From Rutidosis leptorrhynchoides (lineage: Eukaryota; Streptophyta; Magnoliopsida; Asterales; Asteraceae): a stretch of DNA of 64,000 bases. This document shows positions 47,477 to 59,941 of the stretch, piece after piece. Both the position numbers and the translations under genes were made by a program. How positions within the stretch are numbered: position 1 is the first letter of the stretch; each line of letters starts with the position of its first letter. Where the stretch lies: the NCBI RefSeq assembly GCF_046630445.1, contig NC_092342.1, positions 78,914,001 through 78,978,000 of the forward strand, written 5' to 3'. The notes under the pieces were generated by a model. It worked only from the letters and a program-made list of their open reading frames with translations. It was not told the origin of the DNA and did not search any database.

Positions 47477-48091
47477 TTATTCCGACTCGCTTGTTTCTTC
47501 TTCTTCGGTTTTGGTTCGTTTTGCCAAGTTTCTAGGGATATATGATGTTCCCCTAATACGAGCCGTCGTTTTCCACATTGGTTTAGAAAAACCTGGTGGT
47601 TTAGAGGTTCCCGGGTCATTGTTACAACTTAAGGACTTCGGAGGTTGACGATACATATAAAGTTCATCGGGGTTGGAATTAGATTTCTCTATTTTTATGC
47701 CCTTTCCCTTATTATTTTCTTTTGCCTTTTTAAATTCAGTTGGGGTAATTTCTATAACATCATCGGAATTCTCGTCAGAATCCGATTCATCGGAGAATTG
47801 GTAATCCTCCCAATATTTTGCTTCCTTAGCGGAAACACCATTGACCATAATTAACCTTGGTCGGTTGGTTAAGGATTTTCTTTTACTTAACCGTTTTATT
47901 ATTTCCCCCACCGGTTCTATTTCTTCATCCGGTTCCGATTCTTCTTCCGGTTCCGATTCTTCTTCTGGTTCCGACTCTTCTTCCGGTTCCTCTTCGGGAA
48001 CTTGTGAATCAGTCTACGAATCATTCCAATTTACATTTGACTCTTCATTATTATTAGGTGAGTCAATGGGACTTGTTCTAGAGGTAGACAT
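47477..48091 (-). pseudogene. Acidic ORF at the 5' end of E, one in-frame stop
   Basis: A 205-codon frame from ATG 48091 to a stop at 47477, broken by TAG at 48016-48014 (after codon 25). After the stop comes a Glu/Pro/Ser repeat (units of EEESEPE, residues about 31-55), then a basic stretch (IKRLSKRKSLTNRPRL) and an acidic SDESDSDENSDD run. A shorter start at 47911 gives an intact 144-codon protein. Family not recognised. It occupies the first position after the primer site, before the F-box ORF. It may be the 5' part of the same captured transcript or an element-specific ORF. Confidence 0.5.
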
Positions 48092-48286
48092 CTATCACAT
48101 AATATCAAACGCGTTAAGAGATTAATATATCACATAATATTCACATGTTAAAAATATATAGTTTCCAACAAAATTTGTTAAGCAATCATTTTTCAAGTAA
48201 ACACGGTCGAAGTCCAGACTCACTAATGCATCCTAACAAACTCGATAAGACACACTAATGCAAAATTCTGGTTCTCTAAGACCAAC

Positions 48287-48298
48287 GCTCGGATACCA
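48287..48298 (-). other. Primer binding site of E, Met tRNA-like
   Basis: The minus strand reads TGGTATCCGAGC, two bases inside the right LTR; one or two changes from the standard TGGTATCAGAGC. Confidence 0.75.
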
Positions 48299-48300
48299 AC

Positions 48301-51300
48301 TGAAATGTCCCGTTCTTATTAATTAAAAACGTTCCATATTAATTGATTTCGTTGCGAGGTTTTGACCTCTATATGAGACGTTTTTCAAAGACTGCATTCA
48401 TTTTTAAAACAAACCATAACCTTTATTTCATAAATAAAGGTTTAAAAAGCTTTACGTAGATTATCAAATAATGATAATCTAAAATATCCTGTTTACACAC
48501 GACCATTACATAATGGTTTACAATACAAATATGTTACATCGAAATCAGTTTCTTGAATGCAGTTTTTACACAATATCATACAAACATGGACTCCAAATCT
48601 TGTCCTTATTTTAGTATGCAACAGCGGAAGCTCTTAATATTCACCTGAGAATAAACATGCTTTAAACGTCAACAAAAATGTTGGTGAGTTATAGGTTTAA
48701 CCTAAATATATCAAATCGTAACAATAGACCACAAGATTTCATATTTCAATACACATCCCACACATAGAGATAAAAATCATTCATATGGTGAACACCTGGT
48801 AACCGACATTAACAAGATGCATATATAAGAATATCCCCATCATTCCGGGAAACCCTTCGGATATGATATAAATTTTGAAGTACTAAAGCATCCGGTACTT
48901 TGGATGGGGTTTGTTAGGCCCAATAGATCTATCTTTAGGATTCGCGTCAATTAGGGTGTCTGTTCCCTAATTCTTAGATTACCAGACTTAATAAAAAGGG
49001 GCATATTCGATTTCGATAATTCAACCATAGAATGTAGTTTTACGTACTTGTGTCTATTTTGTAAATCATTTATAAAACCTGCATGTATTCTCATCCCAAA
49101 AATATTAGATTTTAAAAGTGGGACTATAACTCACTTTCACAGATTTTTACTTCGTCGAGAAGTAAGACTTGGCCACTGTTGATTCACGAACCTATAACAA
49201 TATATACATATATATTAAAGTATGTTCAAAATATATTTACAACACTTTTAATATATTTTGATGTTTTAAGTTTATTAAGTCAGCTGTCCTCGTTAGTAAC
49301 CTACAACTAGTTGTCCACAGTTAGATGTACAGAAATAAATCGATAAATATTATCTTGAATCAATCCACGACCCAGTGTATACGTATCTCAGTATTGATCA
49401 CAACTCAAACTATATATATTTTGGAATCAACCTCAACCCTGTATAGCTAACTCCAACATTCACATATAGAGTGTCTATGGTTGTTCCGAAATATATATAG
49501 ATGTGTCGACATGATAGGTCGAAACATTGTATACGTGTCTATGGTATCTCAAGATTACATAATATACAATACAAGTTGATTAAGTTATGGTTGGAATAGA
49601 TTTGTTACCAATTTTCACGTAGCTAAAATGAGAAAAATTATCCAATCTTGTTTTACCCATAACTTCTTCATTTTAAATCCGTTTTGAGTGAATCAAATTG
49701 CTATGGTTTCATATTGAACTCTATTTTATGAATCTAAACAGAAAAAGTATAGGTTTATAGTCGGAAAAATAAGTTACAAGTCGTTTTTGTAAAGGTAGTC
49801 ATTTCAGTCGAAAGAACGACGTCTAGATGACCATTTTAGAAAACATACTTCCACTTTGAGTTTAACCATAATTTTTGGATATAGTTTCATGTTCATAATA
49901 AAAATCATTTTCTCAGAATAACAACTTTTAAATCAAAGTTTATCATAGTTTTTAATTAACTAACCCAAAACAGCCCGCGGTGTTACTACGACGGCGTAAA
50001 TCCGGTTTTACGGTGTTTTTCGTGTTTCCAGGTTTTAAATCATTAAGTTAGCATATCATATAGATATAGAACATGTGTTTAGTTAATTTTAAAAGTCAAG
50101 TTAGAAGGATTAACTTTTGTTTGCGAACAAGTTTAGAATTAACTAAACTATGTTCTAGTGATTACGAGTTTAAACCTTCGAATAAGATAGTTTTATATAT
50201 ATGAATCGAATGATGTTATGAATATCATTACTACCTCAAGTTTAGTAGGTAAACCTACTGGAAGTGACAAGAAATGATCTAGCTTCAAAGGATCTTGGAT
50301 GGCTTGAAAGTTCCTGAAGTAGGATCATGACACAAAAACAAGTTCAAGTAAGATTTTTACTCGAATTAAGATAGTTTATAGTTATAGAAATTGAATCAAA
50401 GTTTGAATATGAATATTACCTTAAATAAGAAAGATAACCTACTATATATAACAAAGGTTTCTTGATCTTAGATGATTACTTGGAATGGATTAGAAAGCTT
50501 GGAAGTAAATTAGTAAACTTGAAGGGATTTTTGAAGTGTTCTTGAAGTGTTCTTCCTATGATGATTATAGCTTGATTCTTGAAGTGATTTTTGATGAAGA
50601 TGATGATTAACTACTGGAAAAATACGTTCATAATAGTGTGTGTGTGTGTTGAGAGAGAATTAGAAAGAGAATTGGAAGTGAAATGGAGTGAATGATGAGT
50701 GGTAATTGGTGAGTGGTGAGTGGGGTTAAAAGGAGTTCTAGTTAGTTGACTAGCTCATGGTAGAAGTTAAAATTGATTAGTCATACATGACATAATCAAG
50801 ATTCGAATCCCATGCTAGTTCCTATTGGTATATACCCATAGTAAGTACGTTTTGAAGCTGTGTATAATACGGGTAAGAATACGACTAGAATTCTTGATGA
50901 AAGAAAATAATGGGAAAGTAACTGTAACCATTTTCGTTAAGTATGAGTGTTTTGATATATGTCTTGAAGTCTTCCAAAAGTATTTTAATACATCTAAATA
51001 CACTACATGTATATACATTTTAACTGAGTCGTTAAGTCATCGTTAGTCGTTACATGTAAGTGTTGTTTTGAAACCTTTAAGTTAACGATCTCAATTAATG
51101 TTGTTAACCCATTGTTTTTTATATCTAATGAGATGTTAAATTATTATATTATCATGATATTATGATATATTAATATATCTTAATATGATATATATACATT
51201 TAAATGTCGTTACAACGATAATCGTTACATATATGCCTCGTTTCGAAATCCTTAAGTTAGTAGTCTTGTTTATATGTATATAACTCATTGTTAATATACT

Positions 51301-51554
51301 TATGGAGATACTTACTTATCATAATCTCATGTTAACCATATATATATCTATATATATATATCGTCATGTCGTTTTTACAAGTTTTAACGTTCGTGAATCG
51401 CCGGTCAACTTGGGTGGTCAATTGTCTATATGAAACATATTTCAATTAATCAAGTCTTAACAAGTTTGATTGCTTAACATGTTGGAAACATTTAATCATG
51501 TAAATATCAATCTCAATTAATATATATAAATATGGAAAAGTTCGGGTCACTACA
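48301..51554 (-). repeat. Element E 5' LTR (right end on the plus strand)
   Basis: 3,254 bp, nearly identical to 38463-41712, followed by the ACTGT duplication. Confidence 0.9.
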
Positions 51555-51814
51555 ACTGTGATTATATATAAATACGGGTTTTGGGTTTCATTCTTAGGTT
51601 ACACATCCCACACCCTCTAGCCGTTGTTTATTGCTGTGATCCTTGTACCAGACCAAACCCCAACTGAATACAATCATCTAGGCATCGCTTGTATCAACAT
51701 ATTGTTGGTTAGATCGATCCTGAAAGTGTAACTCGTATTTGATTCACCCTAGTTATTGTTTTCCGCCTTTAATCTAGGTTCTACTTTTGATCTAAGATCC
51801 AATTAGCACTTACA
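51555..51814 (+). repeat. Element A 3' LTR, second part
   Basis: Continues the 3' LTR of A after E: GTGATTATATATAAATACGG through CACTTACA, matching 4056-4315 closely. The first five bases repeat the ACTGT target of E. A ends at 51814 and GAATG follows. Confidence 0.85.
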
Positions 51815-52015
51815 GAATGCGAAAGATCGAATGTGTTTTAAGGGAATTTGTAAATAAATAGATGTAGATTTGTTTGAATTCGAAAGCACACGAAATCCCC
51901 GCGTATGTGAATTTAATCTTAGCTTGTTGCAGTCTTATTTCCTTGGTCCCTCTATCTATATTAGGAAGGTAGATGATAAGTCCAACACTAAGTTGCTTTT
52001 TTTACCTTTTAATGG
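51815..52015. other. Original flank of element A: probable displaced promoter side of the ZCCHC8-like gene
   Basis: If A is removed, this sequence joins 3859 and becomes the upstream end of the minus-strand gene's leader and promoter. No distinct motif is claimed. Confidence 0.4.
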
Positions 52016-52375
52016 AATGGTTCATCATTGAATACTGAATCATTCAGCATTCAGTGTTTTTGCTTTTAACCTTTAAATGAGATATAGTGCTGAATGGTTC
52101 AGTATTCAGTGCTGAACATTCAGAGTTAAAACACTCTATTAACCATTAAGAGGCTAAATTTTATGTAATATTCTTCTTAAACCGTATCCATAACACTTAT
52201 TAAATAAGTATATTGAAGTTTTTGGTAATGTTAAACGATAACAAGTAAATTTAATTGATTCATATGTTAATTCAAAATGATTATCAAACAGTTTATTGTC
52301 ATTCAGAACTAATTTCATTCGGAGATTTCTGAACCATTCAACGTTAAATCATTCAGTTTTATCAAACGCACCCTA
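52016..52375. repeat. CATTCAG-rich MITE-like element
   Basis: Dense CTGAATCATTCAG, CTGAATGGTTCAG and related words. The right end reads AAATCATTCAGTTTTATCAAACGCACCCTAA, a hAT-MITE-like terminus, but a matching left end is not clear, so boundaries are approximate. Related words occur at 1-150. Confidence 0.5.
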
Positions 52376-53650
52376 ACACCACAAAAAGCGCAGCGTGATC
52401 AACCGAAAATCACCACCATCACGCCACCATAGTGCCGTTGTGGGGCGTGATGGCCCAAAAAAATTTGATGGCGCGATGATTTGATCACATGAAGCTTTTG
52501 CAAGATGATGGTGGTGATAGCCAATGGTTGACAATCACGTGTTTGTGTCAACAGATATATTATCGTTTAAAATTAAATTTTTTTTCCTTTTATAAATATC
52601 ACATTTCTTATACCATTTTTCACACATTTCTCTCAATATTATCTTATAAATTATATACTTCTTAAAAATAAAATGGCAAACACTGTTTAAAATTTTTGAT
52701 ATTTGGGATTCGGATGATGAAGAAGATTTGGATTTTTTACGAGCAATTGACGAAGAATTGGATGTTGAAGAGGCTGAAGAAGCTGCAAACAACGAACGAG
52801 TTCCACGGTCTCGAGTTTACATTCATAGAGATCTTGAAATTGCAGGTACACAAACTCTATTTTCAAGAAAATCCAAAATATCTTGATCGACAGTTTAGAA
52901 GACGTTTTAGAATGAGTAAAGATTTATTTTTACGCATCGTCCATGATATAAATAATTATGATGTAGAACATTTACCAAGTCATTTCGAATTTTTTTAAAC
53001 AAAAAATTGATGCTCTTGGTTGACAAGGTTTTACTACGATACAAAAGTGTACATCTGTGTTGCGTCAATTGGCGTATGATACAACAGCGGACATGTTTGA
53101 TGAATACTTACAAATGTTCAAAGGTACATCAATAATATGTCTTAATAGGTTTTGTAAATGTATTTTGGAACTTTATGTAGATGAATATTTGAGGAAACCA
53201 ACGAGTAGCGATATAGCTCGTTTGTATAGTGCTCATGAAGAAAAGCATGGTTTTAAGGGAATGTTTGGAAGCATCGACTGCATGCATTCGAAGTGGAAGA
53301 ATTGTCCAGTTGCTTTGAAAGGGAAATATACTAGTGGTAATCAAGGTCACCTAACCATTGTTCTTGAAGCCGTTGCTTCATCTGATACGTGGATTTGGCA
53401 TGCATTCTTCGGTGTTGCGGGTGCTAACAACGATGTTGATGTTTTGAATCAATCTTCGTTGTTCGATGACATCAAGAATAGAACTGCACCATTTGCTCCA
53501 ATTACTATAAATGGTAATAATTACACAAATGGTTATTATTTAGCAGATGATATTTACCCAGATTGGGCAACATTAATCAAAGCGTATTCGACCCCAACCG
53601 ATGAGCCACGTGCAAAATTTAAACGATTTCAAGAAAGTGCATGTAAAGAT
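52376..53650 (+). pseudogene. PIF/Harbinger transposase, broken and interrupted by element F
   Basis: About 300 bp of upstream sequence, including an inverted repeat (CCATCACGCC near 52421, GGCGTGATGG near 52444), then a degenerate transposase. It has an acidic N-terminal part (DSDDEEDLDF, about 52704), YFQENPKYLDRQFRRRFRMSKDLFLRI (about 52857), QLAYDTTADMFDEYL, then GSIDCMHSKWKNCP with the first catalytic Asp (about 53270) and GANNDVDVLNQS with the second (about 53430). The frame ends at QESACKD because F is inserted; the third catalytic residue (Glu of the VERAFGVL block in the family) should lie beyond F, outside the window. A frameshift near 52850, a break near 53000 and a TGA near 53025 show it was already inactive. 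Confidence 0.8.
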
Positions 53651-56600
53651 TGAAATGTCCCGTTCATATTGATTATAAGCGTTCCATATTAATTGATTTC
53701 GTCGCGAGGTTTTGACCTCTATATGAGACGTTTTTCAAAGACTGCATTCATTTTTAAAACAACCATAACCTTTATTTTATCGATAAAGGTTTAAAAAGCA
53801 TTACGTAGATTATCAAATAATGATAATCTAAAATATACTATTTACACACGACCATTACATAATGGTTTACAATAAGAATATATTACATCAAAAATAAGTT
53901 TCTTGAATGCAGTTTTTACATAATATCATACAAGCATGGACTCTAAATCTTGTCCTTATTTTAGTATGCAACAGCGGAAGCTCTTAATAATCACCTGAGA
54001 ATAAACATGCTTTAAACGTCAACAAAAATGTTGGTGAGTTATAGGTTTAACCTATATATTATCAAATCATAATAATAGACCACAAGATTTCATATTTCAA
54101 TATACAAACCCATACATAGAGATAAAATTCATTCATATGGTGAACACCTGGTAACCGACATTAACAAGATGCATATAAGAATATCCCCTATCATTCCGGG
54201 AAATCCTTCGGACATGATATAAACGAATTCGAAGTACTAAAGCATCCGGTACTTTGGATGGGGTTCGTTAAGCCCAATAGATCTATCTTTAGGATTCGCG
54301 TCAATTAGTAGATCGGTTTACTAATTCTTAGGTTACCAAGCAAAAGGGGCATATTCGGCTTCGATCATTCACCCATATAATGTAGTTTCAATTACTTGTG
54401 TCTATTTCGTAAAACATTTATAAAACTGCATGTATTCTCATCCCAAAATATTAGATTTTAAAAGTGGGACTATAACTCACTTTCACAGATTTTTACTTCG
54501 TCGGGAAGTAAGACTTGGCCACTGGTTGATTCATGAACCTATAACAAATATGTACATATATATCAAAGTATGTTCAAAATATATTTACAACACTTTTAAT
54601 ACATTTTGATGTTTTAAGTTTATTAAGTCAGCTGTCCTCGTTAGTAACCTACAACTAGTTGTCCACAATAAGATGTACAGAAAATAAATCGATATATATT
54701 ATCTTGAATCAATCCACGACCCAGTGTATACACGTCTCAGGCTAGATCACAACCCAAAGTATATATATTTTTAGAATCAACCTCAACCCTGTATAGCTAA
54801 CTCCAACATTACTGCATATAGAGTGTCTATGGTTGTTCCAAATAATATATACACATGGGTCGATATGATATGTCAAAACATTTGCATACGTGTCTATGGT
54901 ATCCCAAGATTACATAATATATTAGAATACATGTATAATACAATATAAGTTAGCTAGGATAAGATTTGTATAGAATTGTTACAATTATTCCCGTAGCTAC
55001 AACAATAAAAAAATATCCAATCTTGTTTTACCCATAACTTCTTCGTTTTAAATCCGTTTTGAGTGAATCAAATTGCTATGGTTTCATATTGAACTCTATT
55101 TTATGAATCTAAACAGAAAAAGTATAGGTTTATGGTCAGAAATATAAGTTACAAGTCATTTTTGTAAGAGGTAGTCATTTCAGTCGAAAGAATGACGTCT
55201 TGATGACCATTTTGGAAAACATACTTTCACTTTGAGTTTAACCATGATTTTTGGATATAGTTTCATGTTCATAAGAAAAAACATTTTCCCAGAAGAACAA
55301 CTTTTAAATCAAAGTTTATCATAGTTTTTAATTATCAAACCCAAAACAGCCCGCGGTGTTACTACGACAGCGTATATCCGGTTTTACGGTGTTTTTCGTG
55401 TTTTCCGGTTTTAAATCATTAAGTTAGCATATCATATAGATATAGAACATGTGTTTAGTTGATTTTAAAAGTCAAGTTAGAAGGATTAACTTTTGTTTGC
55501 GAACAAGTTTAGAATTAACTAAACTATGTTCTAGTGATTACATGTTCAAATCTTCGAATAAGATAGTTTTATATGTATGAATCGAATGATGTTATGAACA
55601 TCATTACTACCTCAAGTTTAGTAGGTAAACCTACTGGAAGTGACAAGAAATGATCTAGCTTCAAAGGATCTTGGATAGCTTGAAAGTTCTTGAAGTAGAA
55701 TGATGACACAAAAACAAGTTCAAGTAAGATTTTCACTCGAAATAAGATTGTTATAGTTATAGAAATTGAATCAAAGTTTGAATATGAGTATTACCTTGTA
55801 TTAGAAAGATATCTTACTGTAAATAAGAAAGATTTCTTGAAGTTGGATGATCACTTTACAAGATTGGAAGTAAGCTAGCAAACTTGGAAGTATTCTTGAT
55901 TTTATGAAACTAGAACTTATAGAATTTATGAAGAACACTTAGAACTTGAATATAGAACTTGAGAGAGATCACTTAGATGAAGAAAATTGAAGAATGAAAG
56001 TATTTGTAGGTGTTTTTGATCATTGGTATATGGATTAGATATAAAGGATGTGTAATTTTGTTTTCATGTAAATAAGTCATGAATGATTACTCATATTTTT
56101 GTAATTTTATGAGATATTTCATGCTAGTTGCCAAATGATGGTTCCCACATGTGTTAGGTGACTCACATGGGCTGCTAAGAGCTGATCATTGGAGTGTATA
56201 TACCAATAGTACATACATCTAAAAGCTGTGTATTGTATGAGTACGAATACAGGTGCATACGAGTAGAATTGTTGATGAAACTGAACGAGGATGTAATTGT
56301 AAGCATTTTTGTTAAGTAGAAGTATTTTAATAAGTGTCTTGAAGTCTTTCAAAAGCATATGAATACATATTAAAACACTACATGTATATACATTTTAACT
56401 GAGTCGTTAAGTCATCGTTAGTCGTTATATGTAAATGTTGATTTGAAACCTTTAAGTTAACGATCTTGTTAAATGTTGTTAACCCAATGTTTATTATATC
56501 TAATGAGATGTTAAATTATTATATTATCATGATATTATGATATATTAATATATCTTAATATGATATATATACATTTAAATTTCGTTACAACGATAATCGT

Positions 56601-57101
56601 TACATATATGTCTCGTTTCGAAATCCTTAAGTTAGTAGTCTTGTTTTTACATATGTAGTTCATTGTTAATATACATAATGACATGTTTACTTATCATTTA
56701 TCATGATTAAACATAGTGTAACAATATCTTAATATGAATCATATGTAATTAGTAAGACGTTGTTATAACGATAATCGTTATATATATCGTTTCGAGTTTC
56801 TTAATTCAATAAACACAATTTTATGTATATAACTCATTGTTAAAATACCTACTGAGATACTTACTTATCATAATATCATGTTAACTATATATATAATCAT
56901 ATATATGTCATCATGTAGTTTTTACAAGTTTTAACGTTCGTGAATCACCGGTCAACTTGGGTGGTCAATTGTCTACATGAAACCTATTTCAATTAATCAA
57001 GTCTTAACAAGTTTGATTACTTAACATGATGGAAACACTTAATCATGTAAATATCAATTTCATTTAATATATATAAATATAGAAAAGTTCGGGTCACTAC
57101 A
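53651..57101 (-). repeat. Element F 3' LTR
   Basis: 3,451 bp. Between about 56640 and 56900 it has two tandem-like versions of the block found once in E (GTTTCGA..CTTAA..AGT then TTGTTAATATAC), which accounts for its larger size. An AT-rich frame at 56119-56358 has no support as a gene. Confidence 0.82.
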
Positions 57102-57141
57102 GTACCTACCCGTTAAATAAATTTAGTCCCGAAATTTTAAG

Positions 57142-59941
57142 CAGTTGGAGGTGTTGACGTATCTTCTGGAAATAAGTGCCGGTATTTCTTCTTCATCTGA
57201 TCTTCTCATTCCCAGGTGAACTCGGGTCCTCTACGAGCATTCCATCAAACCTTAACAATTAGTATCTTGTTTTGTTTAAGTCTTTTAACCTCACGATCCA
57301 TTATTTCGACGGGTTCTTCGATGAATTGAAGTTTTTCGTTGATTTGGATTTCGTCTAACGGAATAGTGAGATCTTCTTTAGTAAAACATTTCTTCAAATT
57401 CGAGACGTGAAAAGTGTTATGTACAGCCGCGAGTTGTTGAGTTAACTCAAGTCGGTAAGCTACTGGTCCGACACGATCAATAATCTTGAATGGTCCAATA
57501 TACCTTGGATTTAATTTCCCTCGTTTACCAAATCGAACAACGCCTTTCCAAGGTGCAACCTTAAGCATGACCATCTCTCCAATTTCAAATTCTATATTTT
57601 TTCTTTTAATGTCGGCGTAGCTCTTTTGTCGACTTTGGGCGGTTTTTAACCGTTGTTGAATTTGGATGATCTTCTCGGTAGTTTCTTGTATTATCTCCGG
57701 ACCCGTAATCTGTCTATCCCCCACTTCACTCCAACAAATTAGAGACCTGCACTTTCTACCATAAAGTGCTTCAAACGGCGCCATCTCAATGCTTGAATGG
57801 TAGCTGTTGTTGTAGGAAAATTCTGCTAACGGTAGATGTCGATCCCAACTGTTTACGAAATTAATAACACATGCTCGTAGCATGTCTTCAAGCGTTTGTA
57901 TCGTCCTTTCGCTCTGCCCATCAGTTTGTGGATGATAGGAAGTACTCATGTCTAGACGAGTTCCTAATACTTGCTGTAATGTCTGCCAGAATCTTGAAAT
58001 AAATCTGCCATCCCTATCAGAGATAATAGAGATTGGTATTCCATGTCTGGAGATGACTTACTTCAAATACAGTCGTGCTAACTTCTCCATCTTGTCATCT
58101 TCTCTTATTGGTAGGAAGTGTGCCGATTTGGTGAGACGATCAACTATTACCCAAATAGTATCAAAACCATTTGTAGTCCTTGGCAATTTAGTGATGAAAT
58201 CCATGGTAATGTTTTCCCATTTCCATTCCGGGATTTCGGGTTGTTGAAGTAGACCTGATGGTTTCTGATGCTCCGCTTTGACCTTAGAACACGTCAAACA
58301 TTCCCCTACGTATTTAGCAACATCGGCTTTCATACCTGGCCACCAAAAATGTTTCTTGAGATCCTTGTACATCTTCCCCGTTCCAGGGTGTATTGAGTAT
58401 CTGGTTTTATGAGCTTCTCTAAGTACCATTTCTCTCATATCTCTAAATTATGGTACCCAAATTCTTTCAGCCCTATACCGGGTTCCGTCTTCCCGAATAT
58501 TAAGATGCTTCTCCGATCCTTTGGGTATTTCATCCTTTAAGTTTCCCTCTTTTAAAACTCCTTGTTGCGCTTCATTTATTTGAGTAGTAAGGTTAGTGTG
58601 AATCATTATATTTATAGATTTTACACGAATGGGTTCTCTGTCCTTTCTGCTCAAGGCGTCGGCTACCACATTTGCCTTCCCCGGATAGTAACGAATCTCA
58701 AAGTCGTAATCATTCAACAATTCAATCCACCTACGCTGCCTCATATTCAGTTGTTTCTGATTAAATATGTGTTGAAGACTTTTGTGGTCGGTATATATAA
58801 TACTTTTGACCCCATATAAGTAGTGCCTCCAAGTCTTTAATGAAAAAACACCGCGCCTAATTCCAAATCATGCGTCGTATAATTCTGTTCGTGAATCTTC
58901 AATTGTCTAGACGCATAAGCAATTACTTTCGTTCGTTGCATTAAAACACAACCGAGACCTTGCTTTGAGGCGTCACAATATATCACAAAATCATCATTCC
59001 CTTCAGGTAATGACAATATAGGTGTCGTAGTTAACTTTTTCTTTAACATTTGAAACGCTTTTTCTTGTTCATCTTTCCATTCAAATTTCTTCCCTTTATG
59101 CGTTAATGCAGTTAAGGGTTTTGCTATTCTGGAAAAGTCTTGGATGAACCTTCTATAGTAACCAGCTAGTCCTAAAAACTGGCGTATGTGTTTCGGAGTT
59201 TTCAGAGTTTTCGGGGTTTCCCACTTTTCAACGGTTTCTATCTTTGCTGGATCCACCTGAATACCTTCTTTGTTCACTATGTGACCGAGGAATTGAACTT
59301 CTTCCAACTAAAATGCACACTTTGAAAACTTAGCGTACAGTTTTTCTTTTCTCAGTAACTCTAGCATTTTTCTCAAATGTTCTTTGTGCTCTTTATCATT
59401 CTTCGAGTAAATAAGTATGTCATCGATGAAAACAATGACAAACTTGTCAAGATATGGCCCACACACTCGGTTCATGAGGTTCTTGAACACAGCTGGTGCG
59501 TTAGTCAATCCAAACGGCATAACCATAAACTCGTAATGGCCGTAACGCGTCCTAAAAGCAGTCTTTGGAATATCATCCTCCTTCACCCGCATTTGATGAT
59601 ATCCAGAACGTAAATCGATCTTCGAATAAACAGACGAGCCTTGTAGTTGATCAAATAAGTCGTCGATTCTCGGTAGTGGGTAGCGGTTCTTGATGGTAAG
59701 TTTGTTCAACTCTCGGTAGTCGATACATAACCTAAATGTACCATCCTTCTTCTTGACAAACAAAACAGGAGCTCCCCACGGTGATGTGCTTGGTCGAATG
59801 AAACCACTCTCTAAAAGTTCTTGTAATTGGCTCTGAAGTTCCTTCATTTCGCTAGGTGTGAGTCTGTATGGAGCACGAGCTATTGATACAGCTCCTGGTA
59901 CAAGGTCTATTTGAAAGTCAACGAATCGATGTGGGGGTAAT
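57142..59941 (-). pseudogene. Element F pol: RT to chromodomain, degenerate
   Basis: Same domain order as E. RT from [15 protein letters not shown] (about 59850) with FIDD near 59430; RNase [16 protein letters not shown] near 58970; integrase zinc region and core ([10 protein letters not shown], about 58190; [13 protein letters not shown], about 57920); chromodomain near 57300-57190. Damage: TAG near 59308, a frameshift near 58840, a stop near 58448, a stop just after 58058, TGA near 57245 and another near 57200. The protease and gag side is cut off by G. Confidence 0.85.

Larger units (their letters stand above)
38463..51554 (-). mobile_element. Element E: full-length Tekay-type chromovirus carrying an F-box ORF
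   Basis: 13.1 kb in reverse orientation. LTRs 38463-41712 and 48301-51554, about 3.25 kb each and nearly identical by eye; perfect ACTGT duplications (38458-38462 and 51555-51559). Order on the minus strand: LTR, Met-type primer site, acidic ORF, F-box ORF, gag with two knuckles, protease, RT, RNase H, integrase, chromodomain, polypurine tract AACGGGTAGGTAC, LTR. The chromodomain and order define a Ty3/gypsy chromovirus; the tail and LTR size suggest the Tekay/Del lineage. Recent by LTR similarity, yet pol has three stops and gag-pol a frame change, so it probably needed help to move, or decayed after insertion. Confidence 0.9.
53651..59941 (-). mobile_element. Element F: second, older copy of the E chromovirus family (partial)
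   Basis: The LTR 53651-57101 (3,451 bp) starts TGAAATGTCCCG and ends GGGTCACTACA like E, but shows many more differences and an extra segment near 56640-56820. Pol follows in reverse orientation up to 59941, where G is inserted. The other end lies beyond the window. AAGAT (53646-53650) should be one copy of the target duplication. Confidence 0.85.

Noticed and set aside
40975-51046. Paired 67- and 73-codon frames near 40975-41206 and 50815-51046
   Set aside because: Same sequence in both LTRs of E; opposite-strand frames overlap and no domain is recognisable.
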